Origin: Flavobacteriia bacterium 40-80
GTDB taxonomy: Bacteria; Bacteroidota; Bacteroidia; Flavobacteriales_D; Crocinitomicaceae
Direction of reading: 5' to 3'
DNA: 64,000 nucleotides
NCBI GenBank assembly: GCA_001899145.1
Contig: MKVF01000021.1
Span: 372,001-436,000, forward strand
Positions 43,007-52,141 of this stretch are shown here, in pieces; the stretch's first letter is position 1, and each line of letters opens with the position of its first letter. The notes beneath the pieces are model-generated. The model was not told where the DNA came from, ran no database searches, and saw only the letters and a program-made list of their open reading frames with translations. Made by a program: the position numbers and the translations under genes.

Positions 43007-45055
43007 ATGGAACATCAGCACAAATACGATGCACAGGGCAAACAGTTATGTTGTACACAGGAAGAAAAGATATACACCAAAGCAGGTGCAAAACATCTGA
43101 TACAAGACGACGATTGTTGCAGTGCCAAAAAGCACAATCACGAAGAACATAGCGATGATGACGGACACGGCCATTCTCATTCGGGAGGTACGGACAGCGT
43201 TTTCAAAATGTTTTTGCCAGCCATAATTTCTTTTTTAGTCTTGATGGCAGGAATCATTATGGATAATTGGTTTACACAAACGTGGTTTACTGATTGGATA
43301 AGAATCGTCTGGTACGTTACGGCCTATATTCCTGTAGGATTTCCTGTTATAAAAGATGCTGTTCAAAGCATCGGAAAGGGAGAAATTTTCTCTGAGTTTT
43401 TACTAATGACAATTGCAACTGTTGGGGCGTTTATCATTGGTGAATATCCGGAAGCAGTTGCCGTAATGTTATTTTACGCAGTAGGTGAAGTGTTTCAGAC
43501 ATTGGCTGTATCACGGGCGAAAAGTAATATTAAAGCACTACTAGACCAACGTCCGGATGAAGTTACTGTGTTGATTGACGGACAGGCGAAACTGATTAAA
43601 GCCGAAAATGCGAAAATTGGTGATATCATCCAGTTAAAACCAGGCGAAAAATTAGGACTGGATGGAGAATTAATTTCTGAAAGAGGAGCTTTTAATACTG
43701 CTGCATTAACAGGAGAAAGTAAACCGGACACAAAAGAAAAGGGTGAAACCGTACTGGCAGGAATGATTAATCTGAATACAGTTAGTCAGGTTCGGGTAAC
43801 AACAGCATATACCGACAGTAAACTGAGTAAAATTTTGGAATTGGTGCAAAATGCAACAGCTCAGAAAGCTCCTACCGAATTATTCATTCGTAAATTTGCA
43901 AAGATATACACACCTATTGTTGTGGCATTAGCCTTTTTAATCTGCGTATTACCTTATTTCTTTGTACAGAATTACCAGTTCAACGAATGGCTGTACAGAG
44001 CATTGGTATTTTTAGTTATTTCTTGTCCGTGCGCGCTTGTTATATCCATTCCGCTTGGATATTTTGGAGGTATTGGTGCTGCTAGTAGAAACGGTATTTT
44101 GTTCAAAGGAAGTAATTTCCTGGATAAACTGGCTGAAATACAAAACGTCGTTATGGACAAAACAGGAACAATGACAGAAGGTGTATTCAAAGTGCAGGAA
44201 GTTATTTTTAATCCTGAATTTGACAAAAACGAAATTCTGCAAATGGTCAATGTTTTGGAAAGTTTAAGTACACATCCCATCGCAACTGCCATTCATGAAT
44301 ATGTCGGAGCAGTAGATAACTCCATTCAACTCAAGAATACAGAAGAAATTCCCGGACACGGACTCAAAACAACAATCAACGGGAAGGAATTACTGGCTGG
44401 TAATTTCAAACTGATGAATAAATTTAATATTCAATACGATGTCAACCCGGCTGAAATTATCCATACAACAATAGCCGTCGCATACGAAAACAAATTTGTA
44501 GGATACATTACCATTGCAGACAGCATAAAAGAAGATTCTCAAAAAACAATTGACCTGCTTCACCAATTGAATGTAAAGGCAACGATGCTGAGTGGAGATA
44601 AAAGTACGGTAGTCAAATACGTAGCAGAACAATTGGGTATTGACAATGCACATGGAGATTTATTGCCGGAAGATAAAGTCAACAAAGTAAAAGAAATAAA
44701 AGCCCGTAATGAAAGTGTTGCATTTGTTGGTGATGGTGTCAACGATGCCCCGGTAGTAGCGCTGAGTGATGTAGGTATTGCGATGGGTGGCTTAGGAAGC
44801 GATGCAACGATTGAAACCGCAGATGTTGTCATTCAGGACGATAAACCATCAAAAATTCCTGTGGCAATTAACATTGGAAAACAAACTAAAAAAATCGTGT
44901 GGCAGAATATCATTTTAGCATTTGGAGTAAAAGCAATTGTACTCATTTTAGGAGCAGGAGGGCTGGCAACGATGTGGGAAGCTGTTTTTGCAGATGTGGG
45001 AGTTGCTTTAATAGCAATTTTAAATGCAGTGAGAATTCAACGGATGAAATTTTAA
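43007..45055 (+). CDS. Zn/Cd/Pb-type P1B ATPase (ZntA/CadA-like)
   Basis: A 682-residue metal-exporting ATPase. The N-terminal ~65 residues are Cys/His-rich (CCTQEEKIY, DDDCCSAKKHNHEEHSDD, GHGHSH) without a full HMA domain. Motifs in order: TGES (ALTGESKPD), metal-site SCPCALVISIPLGYFGGIGA (CPC), phosphorylation site VMDKTGTMTEG, the HP motif STHPIAT and GDGVNDAPVVALSDVGIAMG. A CPC motif with these features fits Zn2+/Cd2+/Pb2+ export rather than copper. It is controlled by the box and promoter just upstream. Confidence 0.93.
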   Translation: MEHQHKYDAQGKQLCCTQEEKIYTKAGAKHLIQDDDCCSAKKHNHEEHSDDDGHGHSHSGGTDSVFKMFLPAIISFLVLMAGIIMDNWFTQTWFTDWIRIVWYVTAYIPVGFPVIKDAVQSIGKGEIFSEFLLMTIATVGAFIIGEYPEAVAVMLFYAVGEVFQTLAVSRAKSNIKALLDQRPDEVTVLIDGQAKLIKAENAKIGDIIQLKPGEKLGLDGELISERGAFNTAALTGESKPDTKEKGETVLAGMINLNTVSQVRVTTAYTDSKLSKILELVQNATAQKAPTELFIRKFAKIYTPIVVALAFLICVLPYFFVQNYQFNEWLYRALVFLVISCPCALVISIPLGYFGGIGAASRNGILFKGSNFLDKLAEIQNVVMDKTGTMTEGVFKVQEVIFNPEFDKNEILQMVNVLESLSTHPIATAIHEYVGAVDNSIQLKNTEEIPGHGLKTTINGKELLAGNFKLMNKFNIQYDVNPAEIIHTTIAVAYENKFVGYITIADSIKEDSQKTIDLLHQLNVKATMLSGDKSTVVKYVAEQLGIDNAHGDLLPEDKVNKVKEIKARNESVAFVGDGVNDAPVVALSDVGIAMGGLGSDATIETADVVIQDDKPSKIPVAINIGKQTKKIVWQNIILAFGVKAIVLILGAGGLATMWEAVFADVGVALIAILNAVRIQRMKF

Positions 45056-45060
45056 CGACA

Positions 45061-45780
45061 ATGGAACAAAAAAAGGGATACATACAGTCCACAGAAATCC
45101 TCGATTTTAATCATATTCTCATTCAGGATTTAATCCGAATCAGAAAATGGAAAGAGTTAAATGATATAGCTAAAATTAAAGAGATATACACCTTTGTTCG
45201 GGATGAGGTAAAATTCGGATATAATGTTTCTGATGATATTGCAGCCTCTCAGGTATTAAAAGATGGATACGGACAGTGTAACACGAAAGCAACCCTTTTG
45301 ATGGCTATTCTAAGAGCTGTAGGAGTTCCTAACAGAATCCACGGCTTTACAATTAATAAAGAGCTTCAAAAAGGTGCAATTACAGGTATTTGGTATGTTT
45401 TATCACCTAAAGAAATTCTGCATAGTTGGGTAGAAGTTTTTATAAATGAAGAATGGTATATCCTGGAAGGAGTTATTTTAGATAAACCATACTTAGAGAA
45501 CTTACAAGCTATTTACAATGACTGTAAAACAACATTTTGCGGGTTTGGTGTTTACACAGACAATTTTCAAAATCCGGAAATTGATTGGAACCTAAACAAT
45601 ACCTATATACAAGATAAAGGAATTAATCAGGATTTTGGGTTATTTGATACCCCTGATGAGTTTTATTCAACACATCGTCAGCAATTAAATCCTGTGAAGC
45701 AATTTTTTTTCAAATACATTGTTAGATCTATTATGAACAGAAATGTCAATAAAATAAGGAAGCTTTCATTGAAAAGATAA
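45061..45780 (+). CDS. Transglutaminase-like cysteine protease-fold protein
   Basis: 239 residues. The start at 45061, 5 bp after the ATPase stop, is chosen. The papain-like triad is visible: Cys in GYGQCNTKATLLMAILRAVG, His in EILHSWVEVFINEEWYILEG, and an Asp in VILDKPY. Bacterial transglutaminase-core proteins are hydrolases or peptide-modifying enzymes; this one has no signal peptide and so is cytosolic. It is coupled to the following ATPase by a 1-bp overlap. The substrate is unknown. Confidence 0.8.
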   Translation: MEQKKGYIQSTEILDFNHILIQDLIRIRKWKELNDIAKIKEIYTFVRDEVKFGYNVSDDIAASQVLKDGYGQCNTKATLLMAILRAVGVPNRIHGFTINKELQKGAITGIWYVLSPKEILHSWVEVFINEEWYILEGVILDKPYLENLQAIYNDCKTTFCGFGVYTDNFQNPEIDWNLNNTYIQDKGINQDFGLFDTPDEFYSTHRQQLNPVKQFFFKYIVRSIMNRNVNKIRKLSLKR

Positions 45781-46334
45781 TGAATATGGACACAATCAAT
45801 CACAAGCAGATAAAAACCAATTGGTATATTATTACCGGAGGGCCTTGCACAGGAAAAACAACCGTTATTGAATTACTTGCAGAACGAGGGTATACCACAA
45901 TCATCGAACAAGCCAGACACTATATCGATACTCAACAAATAAAAGGAAGAACCGTAGAGGAAATTCGGAAAAATAAAGAAAAATTTCAGTTGGAAATACT
46001 CAATCTTCAAATAGAAGAAGAATCAAAGTTGGATGTCAATAAACTCGCATTTTTAGATAGAGCCTTACCTGATGCAATGGCCTATTATGAGTTTCTAGGA
46101 CTGAAATACGACGAACGATTAATAGAAATGTGCAATAAGTTTTGTTACCAAAAAGTGTTTGTTCTTGAACGCCTACCTCTTATTAACGATTATGCCAGAC
46201 TGGAAGATGAAGACGAGCAGATTCGCATTCACAATCTCATCATAGATGTATATAAACGCTTTCCCTGTCCGGTAGAATTAGTTCCGGTATTGCCTCCTGA
46301 TGAAAGAATAGAATTTATTCTTAAAAATCTGTAA
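45780..46334 (+). CDS. P-loop ATPase (AAA_28/NadR-kinase-like)
   Basis: 184 residues (possible alternative start two codons later, MDTIN). P-loop YIITGGPCTGKTTVIELLAE, Walker-B-like KLAFLDRALPDAMAYYEFLG, and a lid segment VFVLERLPLINDYARLEDED. The AAA_28/Ttd14-like group contains putative nucleoside or cofactor kinases. Its ATG overlaps the transglutaminase-like stop (TAATG), so the two products probably act together. Confidence 0.78.
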   Translation: MNMDTINHKQIKTNWYIITGGPCTGKTTVIELLAERGYTTIIEQARHYIDTQQIKGRTVEEIRKNKEKFQLEILNLQIEEESKLDVNKLAFLDRALPDAMAYYEFLGLKYDERLIEMCNKFCYQKVFVLERLPLINDYARLEDEDEQIRIHNLIIDVYKRFPCPVELVPVLPPDERIEFILKNL

Positions 46335-46353
46335 TTACATTTTTGAGTTACGA

Positions 46354-47199
46354 ATGCCAAACCTAAAAAGATATCGAATTAGTTTACAAGCAATTGAAAA
46401 TAAACTAAACAATGTCCAATCAGAAATAGATGAAGTATTGCTACTATCTGAAAAAAGTATTGAGATATGTATCAAAGGACTCAGAGAATTACGAGATGTA
46501 GTAATTGAAAAAGGGTTTCAAAATAGAGAAGCTGAAATAATTTTTTTCAAGGAAATCAAACCTAAAATAGTTTCAAATCTAATATATAATAACAATATCT
46601 ATACAATAGAAACTAATCGTCCGAATGGTTCAACTAAAATTAAACGTAAATATATCCAAATGGAATTAAGAAAGCTCAAAAACTTCTTTTATGAGAATTT
46701 AGATTTTTATCGTTATTACCGAACAGGTAGTACCTATTTGGACTACAAATATTTTATAAGAGGAAAACAAGATATCCGTTTAAACTTAGATGCTTTTGTC
46801 TATGAAGCTGACCCTGATTTTTCTACTAGTCACGATTTCAAAATTTCAACAATTCTGGCAAATGATTTATTACAAGTTTATCTTGAAAATGAGCTAACAA
46901 AAATCGATTTTCAACCAACCAACAAAGAATCAGGACTTATATCAAGAAATCAAATTAAATGGACAGGTAATAAAGTATCTCTTATCGAACTAATGTATGC
47001 TTTACACCAATCAGGAGTATTCAATAATGGACAATCAGATATCAAAGCCATAGCAACGTATTTTGAAAACATCTTCAATGTCGATTTAGGAAATTATTAC
47101 CGTACCTACCTTGAACTAAAAATCCGACAAGACCGCACCAAATTCCTTGATTCTCTCCGTGAAAACTTCATCCGAAAAATAGAAGACGAAGAAAAATAA
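46354..47199 (+). CDS. rteC: RteC-family regulator, element 2 (displaced into cargo)
   Basis: 281 residues, homologous along its whole length to the element 1 RteC: FFKEIKPKIVSNLIYNNNIY, MELRKLKNFFYENLDFYRYY, QIKWTGNKVSLIELMYALHQ and FNVDLGNYYRTYLELKIRQD. Instead of standing before the HTH/replication genes it lies 11 kb downstream in slot 1, yet keeps the 26-bp operator-like motif immediately after its stop (47201-47226). The usual role is activation of excision genes. Confidence 0.85.
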   Translation: MPNLKRYRISLQAIENKLNNVQSEIDEVLLLSEKSIEICIKGLRELRDVVIEKGFQNREAEIIFFKEIKPKIVSNLIYNNNIYTIETNRPNGSTKIKRKYIQMELRKLKNFFYENLDFYRYYRTGSTYLDYKYFIRGKQDIRLNLDAFVYEADPDFSTSHDFKISTILANDLLQVYLENELTKIDFQPTNKESGLISRNQIKWTGNKVSLIELMYALHQSGVFNNGQSDIKAIATYFENIFNVDLGNYYRTYLELKIRQDRTKFLDSLRENFIRKIEDEEK

Positions 47200-47200
47200 T

Positions 47201-47226
47201 ATACCCAACTTGGGTACAACTTGTGA
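47201..47226 (+). promoter_or_regulatory. Candidate RteC operator, second copy in element 2
   Basis: Identical to 34423-34448 (ATACCCAACTTGGGTA then CAACTTGTGA). It lies 2 bp after the rteC stop and 104 bp before the DUF4365 gene, which might therefore respond to RteC. Confidence 0.55.
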
Positions 47227-47329
47227 TTTATTTATCTAAGACTTTAAATGATTAGTAAGTAAGACTATCGAACCAATTTTATTATATTTGGAGCCTTGCC
47301 AAATTGCTATAATTGAATACCTATAAACA

Positions 47330-48364
47330 ATGCGATATAATCCTGTAGAACGAATTGGTGTCAATGCGATTGAACGAATCGTAATCGAAGAATTAAAATG
47401 GATTTTTCGAGAACAAGCCCTTGTTGATGTTGGAATTGACGCGTTGATTGAGATTATCAAAGAACAGAATCCTTCAGGTAAATTTATTGCTTCACAAATT
47501 AAGTCTGGAAAAGGAAATTTTCATGAAAAAGAAAAGTCATGGACATACTACACTTCGGATATTCACTATAATTATTGGTTAAATACCAATTTGCCGGTCA
47601 TTCTAATTGCATACATTCCAGAAGAATCTTCTGCATATTGGATATCAATCGAATCTCAAAATTTCATTCGAAACAAAAGACAATGGCGAATTGATATACC
47701 CAAAAAACAAAAGCTAAACATCCATTCTCAGAAAAGATTATTGGCATTAGTCGAAGATTCTCCAATTGAAATAGTTGATCAAGAATGGTCTATTGAAAGG
47801 ATTGAGGAATTGAATGAGAAAGTGAAAAATATATCTAAGTCAGCTAGAATAGTTGAAGAGTTAGCAACTATTTTTCGAAATATGAACGATGTAAATGAGG
47901 CAATAAATGGAAAATACCAAGCATTAATTGCTCAGGGAATGAGTTTAAAATCTCCTCAGACCAAAATTGTTACTCTTGAATTAATTCAGTCATTTAAATC
48001 AATCGTTCCGGAAGCAGAAAGACTTATTCATGAATTCTCGATATTATTTGCAATTGGAATAGAGGCCCTTACTGAACTTACAATTGGGTGTAAAGAGCAT
48101 AAATTGGAAGAAGTACTCGAACAGATATTACCAACAATTTCAGCTTTTCCAAAAGCTTCTAAAACCCCAATAAACCAAATAGAAGGTCTAAGGGAAACAG
48201 TTAACAAGTTTTCAAACAACGACCAGGAATTAAAAGAAACCGCCACTACTTTATCAGAAGTACTTAGCCTTATAATTAGAGAATTTAAAGTTGCCAGTGA
48301 TTTGACAGAAAACATTGTTAAAATCATAGAGGGTGATAATTTAAGTATTCAAAAAATGATATAA
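47330..48364 (+). CDS. DUF4365 nuclease-like protein
   Basis: 344 residues. The N-terminal ~140 residues match DUF4365: RIGVNAIERIVIEELKWIFR, then VDVGIDALIEI and FIASQIKSGKGNF, giving the PD-(D/E)xK pattern D37-x3-E41 and QxK (56-58). The C-terminal ~200 residues are helical with no recognised domain. DUF4365 proteins are found in defence islands and are thought to be nucleases. It is first in a five-gene run (47330-50691) with gaps of a few bases. Confidence 0.72.
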   Translation: MRYNPVERIGVNAIERIVIEELKWIFREQALVDVGIDALIEIIKEQNPSGKFIASQIKSGKGNFHEKEKSWTYYTSDIHYNYWLNTNLPVILIAYIPEESSAYWISIESQNFIRNKRQWRIDIPKKQKLNIHSQKRLLALVEDSPIEIVDQEWSIERIEELNEKVKNISKSARIVEELATIFRNMNDVNEAINGKYQALIAQGMSLKSPQTKIVTLELIQSFKSIVPEAERLIHEFSILFAIGIEALTELTIGCKEHKLEEVLEQILPTISAFPKASKTPINQIEGLRETVNKFSNNDQELKETATTLSEVLSLIIREFKVASDLTENIVKIIEGDNLSIQKMI

Positions 48365-48365
48365 G

Positions 48366-49064
48366 ATGGATTTTTCATTGATATATGAAATTGGAAACAA
48401 ATTAAAAAATATCTTTTCCAGCGACAAAATATATCCTTTGTGGCGTTTTATCTTATGTTTCTTTAGTACGGATTTCTTCATTAAATTCAATTACAAATGG
48501 ATTACAGATATAAAAGATATTAGCTCTATAGATCTCCGTACTATTGAGATACTTTACTTTGCCGGAGTATTTATATTAGTATGGTGGTCCATCTATAATA
48601 TTCTTGAAATTCCACTACGGTTATTATTTCATGGATATGTAAAGAAAAAGATATTTAATTTGCGAAATAAATTGAACCAAGGTTCAGAGTGGGATAAAAA
48701 GAGAGGTATCATGGAATTTGTTGCTATCATTGCTCCTTTCTTTCATAAATACCTATTCAAATATGGTATTCTTTCATCAAATAATCTAAGTGAACCCATT
48801 AATATTGATTTTGAATCAAAAGAACAGGAATTCAATGAAATAATGACAATTTTATATCGTTGGAATCTTACAATTATTCATACATTATTAGTTGCAATTA
48901 TTGTCTGGAAGTTTTATGCGATATGGTTTTTTATAGTGGTAGTGCTTGTATTGGCCATCTCAATAATACTAACAGTTGTTTTTATGTTTTTTGCCTTGAA
49001 TTTGGATTATTTAGAACCTGTTCGACAACAATTACTGAAAGAAAACAAAAAACAGTGGAAATAG
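48366..49064 (+). CDS. Membrane protein coupled to the DUF4365 gene
   Basis: 232 residues with about four membrane helices (around 20-40, 63-85, 170-185 and 190-215) and a cytosolic loop between the pairs. It starts 1 bp after the DUF4365 stop. Nuclease or sensor proteins paired with membrane effectors are a common plan in abortive-infection systems. I see no known effector domain. Confidence 0.6.
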   Translation: MDFSLIYEIGNKLKNIFSSDKIYPLWRFILCFFSTDFFIKFNYKWITDIKDISSIDLRTIEILYFAGVFILVWWSIYNILEIPLRLLFHGYVKKKIFNLRNKLNQGSEWDKKRGIMEFVAIIAPFFHKYLFKYGILSSNNLSEPINIDFESKEQEFNEIMTILYRWNLTIIHTLLVAIIVWKFYAIWFFIVVVLVLAISIILTVVFMFFALNLDYLEPVRQQLLKENKKQWK

Positions 49065-49096
49065 CCAAAGTGTTGGTCATAAATCAAAATTGAAAA

Positions 49097-49621
49097 ATGA
49101 ATCTCTACGACTTAAATCAAGCCTATTATTTATGGGAAGATATTAAAGAAATAATTGATCGGATAGGTACTTTGTACACTATTGAAAAAGTCAACGGCCA
49201 GCGTTTCATTAAAAGTATCACCGAAACTCCAGAAACAACCATATTCTCAAAAGAGAATGAAGTTATATTCAATCAACTGGTGCCTAAAATAAAAAGTCTT
49301 CACAAAGATATGTACAGCCTGATTGAAGCAATTACTAAGCATAAAAATAATGGTGAATTCAATATTCATATGTTGGCGGATAGATATTATAATTTTGATG
49401 AATTCAGACACTTAAACAACAAATTCAAACATTTCGACACAAGAGGTGTTACAATTACTTTGACCTCTTTGATAATGATGGAAAATAATAAGAATATTAT
49501 TGATGTTTATTGTAATTTCACAAAGGGAGATGGAAGTTTTAAAGCAATCAGATATCCAGATTTCATCGAAACTTTTTTGGCATTTCTAGTTAATTACGAA
49601 TTGATTACATTTAATGACTGA
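49097..49621 (+). CDS. Soluble protein preceding the ART-like gene, unknown
   Basis: 174 residues, with no signal peptide or membrane helix. The N-terminal half is helical (SLHKDMYSLIEAITKHKNNG) and the C-terminal half mixed alpha/beta (GVTITLTSLIMMENNKNIID). It overlaps the next gene by one base (TGATG), so it may be an immunity or antitoxin-like partner of the ADP-ribosyltransferase-like protein. No family is recognised. Confidence 0.5.
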   Translation: MNLYDLNQAYYLWEDIKEIIDRIGTLYTIEKVNGQRFIKSITETPETTIFSKENEVIFNQLVPKIKSLHKDMYSLIEAITKHKNNGEFNIHMLADRYYNFDEFRHLNNKFKHFDTRGVTITLTSLIMMENNKNIIDVYCNFTKGDGSFKAIRYPDFIETFLAFLVNYELITFND

Positions 49622-50310
49622 TGTGTAAAAGTAAAGAAATAATTTACCTACTTTATGGTTTCATTATTATACTTTCTATCACAAAATTGTATGAATATTT
49701 CAACAAAAATTGTTTTATTTGCAAATTCATATCTTGTTTATACAAATTGCGATATACAGTTCATCATACATGTAGTAAAGAAGGGGGAGAAGCTGAGGTT
49801 CTGAAGAAAGTCCCTTTTCCTTCTGAATATAAGCCGGAAGAGGAAAAAAAACCCTTTTTGGGTGCGGGACATTATTTTTGGGAATTTAATATCGATTACG
49901 CTAAGGTATGGGGAAAAAATCATTATAATAACAACTATTATATTTGTGAATCCGAAATTGATATTGATCACGAAACAGATGGCTTTTACCTTGATTTAGT
50001 AGGTAGTAGAAAAGATTTAGTGGGCTTTGTAGATTTATTATGGGAATTTAATCTAATTCATGAAGAAGGAACAAAAGGGATAGATTTGTGTTGGATAATT
50101 GATTATTTAAGAACAAAATGTCCTCCTGAGGCATTTCCTTTTGAAGTAATTAGAGCAGTCGACTACAAAAATGATGAAAATGGCATAAAGATTGTCTTTA
50201 ATGATAAACAAAAAAGCTATACCATTTTGAACCCTAGAATTATAATTTCTTTTAAAAATAAAGAAAAAATTGTATATTTAACAAACCCTTTTATTAGCTT
50301 TGCGTCATAG
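49621..50310 (+). CDS. ADP-ribosyltransferase-like protein with N-terminal hydrophobic segment
   Basis: 229 residues. Residues ~8-24 are hydrophobic (IIYLLYGFIIILSITKL). From ~45 there is a pattern typical of ART-fold proteins of the 'YHGT ... LGxGxYFWE' type: RYTVHHTCSKEGGEAEVL, FLGAGHYFWEFNIDYAKVWG and ICESEIDID. These would supply the NAD-binding His, the Tyr and an acidic residue. Such domains occur in toxins and host-modifying effectors. Sequence pattern is the only evidence, and the N-terminal anchor is unusual. Confidence 0.5.
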   Translation: MCKSKEIIYLLYGFIIILSITKLYEYFNKNCFICKFISCLYKLRYTVHHTCSKEGGEAEVLKKVPFPSEYKPEEEKKPFLGAGHYFWEFNIDYAKVWGKNHYNNNYYICESEIDIDHETDGFYLDLVGSRKDLVGFVDLLWEFNLIHEEGTKGIDLCWIIDYLRTKCPPEAFPFEVIRAVDYKNDENGIKIVFNDKQKSYTILNPRIIISFKNKEKIVYLTNPFISFAS

Positions 50311-50319
50311 GAGATAAAA

Positions 50320-50691
50320 ATGAAAGCATTAGAAAAAGCAAAATTAGCCCTTAGAGAACATCTATTAAACAATAGAGACAGGGTTCTTTCTGACTTGGAA
50401 GAAATGCGTAAAAAGTCAGAAGGAAACGATATTTTCAACTATGTTGAAAATTTATCGGAATCCTTTTCATGGAGTGATGTTTCTACATGTAAAGAGGTAG
50501 TTTATGACTACTCATTTCCTGATATTGATTATTATAATGTAATTGATCAGGTAATAGATAATTTACTATACTCACCACCTGGTAATAGAAATGATAAGAA
50601 TAGAAAAAAAGACCCTGAAATTTTATCAGGGTCTTTTTTTTTGCTAATATTGCGATATGTTAGAAGCACAAAAAGCAGCATTTTCATTTGA
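50320..50691 (+). CDS. Small acidic protein, possibly C-terminally altered
   Basis: 123 residues. The first ~90 are a plausible soluble helical domain (MKALEKAKLALREHLLNNRD; FPDIDYYNVIDQVIDNLLYS). The last ~30 codons run straight through a strong terminator (50611-50642) and overlap the next gene, giving an unlikely hydrophobic tail. The gene has probably lost its natural end at a join. It starts 9 bp after the ART-like gene and may be its partner. Confidence 0.5.
   Translation: MKALEKAKLALREHLLNNRDRVLSDLEEMRKKSEGNDIFNYVENLSESFSWSDVSTCKEVVYDYSFPDIDYYNVIDQVIDNLLYSPPGNRNDKNRKKDPEILSGSFFLLILRYVRSTKSSIFI
50611..50642 (+). terminator. Terminator of the DUF4365-ART operon
   Basis: GACCCTGA (50611-50618) pairs with TCAGGGTC (50626-50633), followed by nine T. 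It lies inside the reading frame of the preceding gene. Confidence 0.85.
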
Positions 50692-51076
50692 ATCATTTAA
50701 AGTTCCGAAGTTTTCGTATGATGAAGGAAATCATTTGGGAACGGAGTTGAATGTAGGTTTTTTACCTAGTGGACAATATAACAGTGAATCTGGTAAATTC
50801 GAACTCACACTAAAATTTGTCACTCATGATGTTGGTAATGAAAACAAAGTTGTATTTGAACTTACTTCAATATCTATTTTCAAATTTTCACCAGCTGTCC
50901 CGTTTAATGAAATACCACCATTTTTCTATAAAAATGCGATTGCAATAATCTTTCCATATATCCGTTCGTTCATAAGTACATTAACATTACAAGCTGATAC
51001 TAAACTTCTAAAGCTAGGACTAATGAATTTATCTAACTTGGAAAAACCTTTGATTGCGAATACAACCGAAGTTTAA
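50657..51076 (+). CDS. SecB-like chaperone
   Basis: 139 residues. The C-terminal half has the SecB signature: IPPFFYKNAIAIIFPYIRSF, then ISTLTLQADTKLLKLGLMNL. The N-terminal part shows the usual beta-sheet (ELNVGFLPSG, KFELTLKFVTHDVG). SecB proper delivers preproteins, but SecB-like proteins in accessory DNA often act as chaperones for antitoxins (TAC systems) or in defence. This one stands next to an ART-like gene and a small partner. It has its own possible start region right after the terminator and ends 11 bp before block A. Confidence 0.75.
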   Translation: MLEAQKAAFSFESFKVPKFSYDEGNHLGTELNVGFLPSGQYNSESGKFELTLKFVTHDVGNENKVVFELTSISIFKFSPAVPFNEIPPFFYKNAIAIIFPYIRSFISTLTLQADTKLLKLGLMNLSNLEKPLIANTTEV

Positions 51077-51087
51077 ATATTTCAAGT

Positions 51088-51937
51088 AAAGGTAAAATGG
51101 TCTTCCTCCTTGCCCTCACAGCTTCGGAAAAACATAAAAACAAGGGTAATACAAGCTACGTCCTAACGTCCTTGCCCTTGTTTTTACCGTTCCTTAGCCG
51201 TTTCCTCAGAATTCGTCAAATCGGCTGTTCACTTGTTTTCCTTGCCTGTTCGTTCTGCGTCGTCAGTCGCGGCTACTCTGCCACCCCAAACCCCGAATAA
51301 GGTTATTTTTCGCTAGCTCGTTCCTCATGGCTCAAATGATAAGTAAAATGGGGTGTCACCGCCGCTTGTGTTATGCTCGCCTGCTAAATCGCTCGGGCTT
51401 CGGGTTTGTCACAGTTTTTGTAACCCACGTCCGTCAGTCGCTTTCCTCATTACAGCGCCCGGAGCCTGAAAAAAGGCTTTTCCGTCAGCTTCCATTCAGT
51501 TCAGCCACTTCCGAACTCCCACAACAAGAGCGTTTGCTTTTTCGTTCCTCAACACTTCACGCACTTGTTTTTCCATTTGCTTCACGCCGTCTCAGTCATT
51601 CCGTTACACTTCATTTCCTCAACCGCATCAGCAACCCACACTTGCCGTTGGTATCACTCCACACAATCCCTTTCACAAGCACCGTTCAACCAACCGCAAG
51701 TTTTTTCCACCCAATCCAACACCAACAAAAACATGTGCCAAACCCTTGTGCATACTGCAGAGGTCGCAGGTTGTCCAGTCCCTGTCCATTTCCTGCTTTC
51801 CCCCTCACTCAACTCGCAGTCGGCTCGCAGCGTTACAGTCGTACCTCCTTTCACTTGCTTCACAGCTTCCGGAAACCTACAGCTGTTCACCGTGCTGCCT
51901 TGCTCCACGCAGCAGCGCTCAGGGCTGTTTTACCTTT
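51088..51937 (-). other. Conserved noncoding block A, copy 2
   Basis: The same ends as copy 1 (AAAGGTAAAA at 51088-51097, TTTTACCTTT at 51928-51937) and the same internal hairpin (51135-51146 with 51175-51186). Differences from copy 1 are scattered substitutions plus small insertions/deletions not in multiples of three. No protein frame survives in both copies. Flanking DNA on both sides is unrelated to that of copy 1, so the block has sharp edges. Confidence 0.55.
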
Positions 51938-52141
51938 GTTAATATCAAGTTCTATTCACTGATATTCTGTTAGTTCAATCAAAAAAACTATAGGTTATCA
52001 GTAATTTTATTATGTTTACACACTTATCAGACAAATCTATCTAAAAGGGGGATTAGTCTGAAAAATAAGAGGTATAAACAAGTTAGCTGTATAGGGTTAT
52101 AAAGCTGATATATAAATAACAAATCAAACAAAATAATCAAC
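51938..52141. other. AT-rich leader of the DUF262 gene
   Basis: 204 bp without a gene. It is AT-rich and should contain the promoter of the DUF262 gene. No clear TAnnTTTG box is seen. Confidence 0.4.

Noticed and set aside
44899-45060. Upstream extension of the transglutaminase-like gene into the ATPase gene
   Set aside because: The extension is a shadow of the ATPase C-terminus; the ATG at 45061 gives the family start.
51097-51962. Open frames of 67-211 residues in block A copy 2
   Set aside because: Same reason as copy 1; low-complexity Ser/Leu/Pro-rich translations typical of reading a structured or noncoding region.
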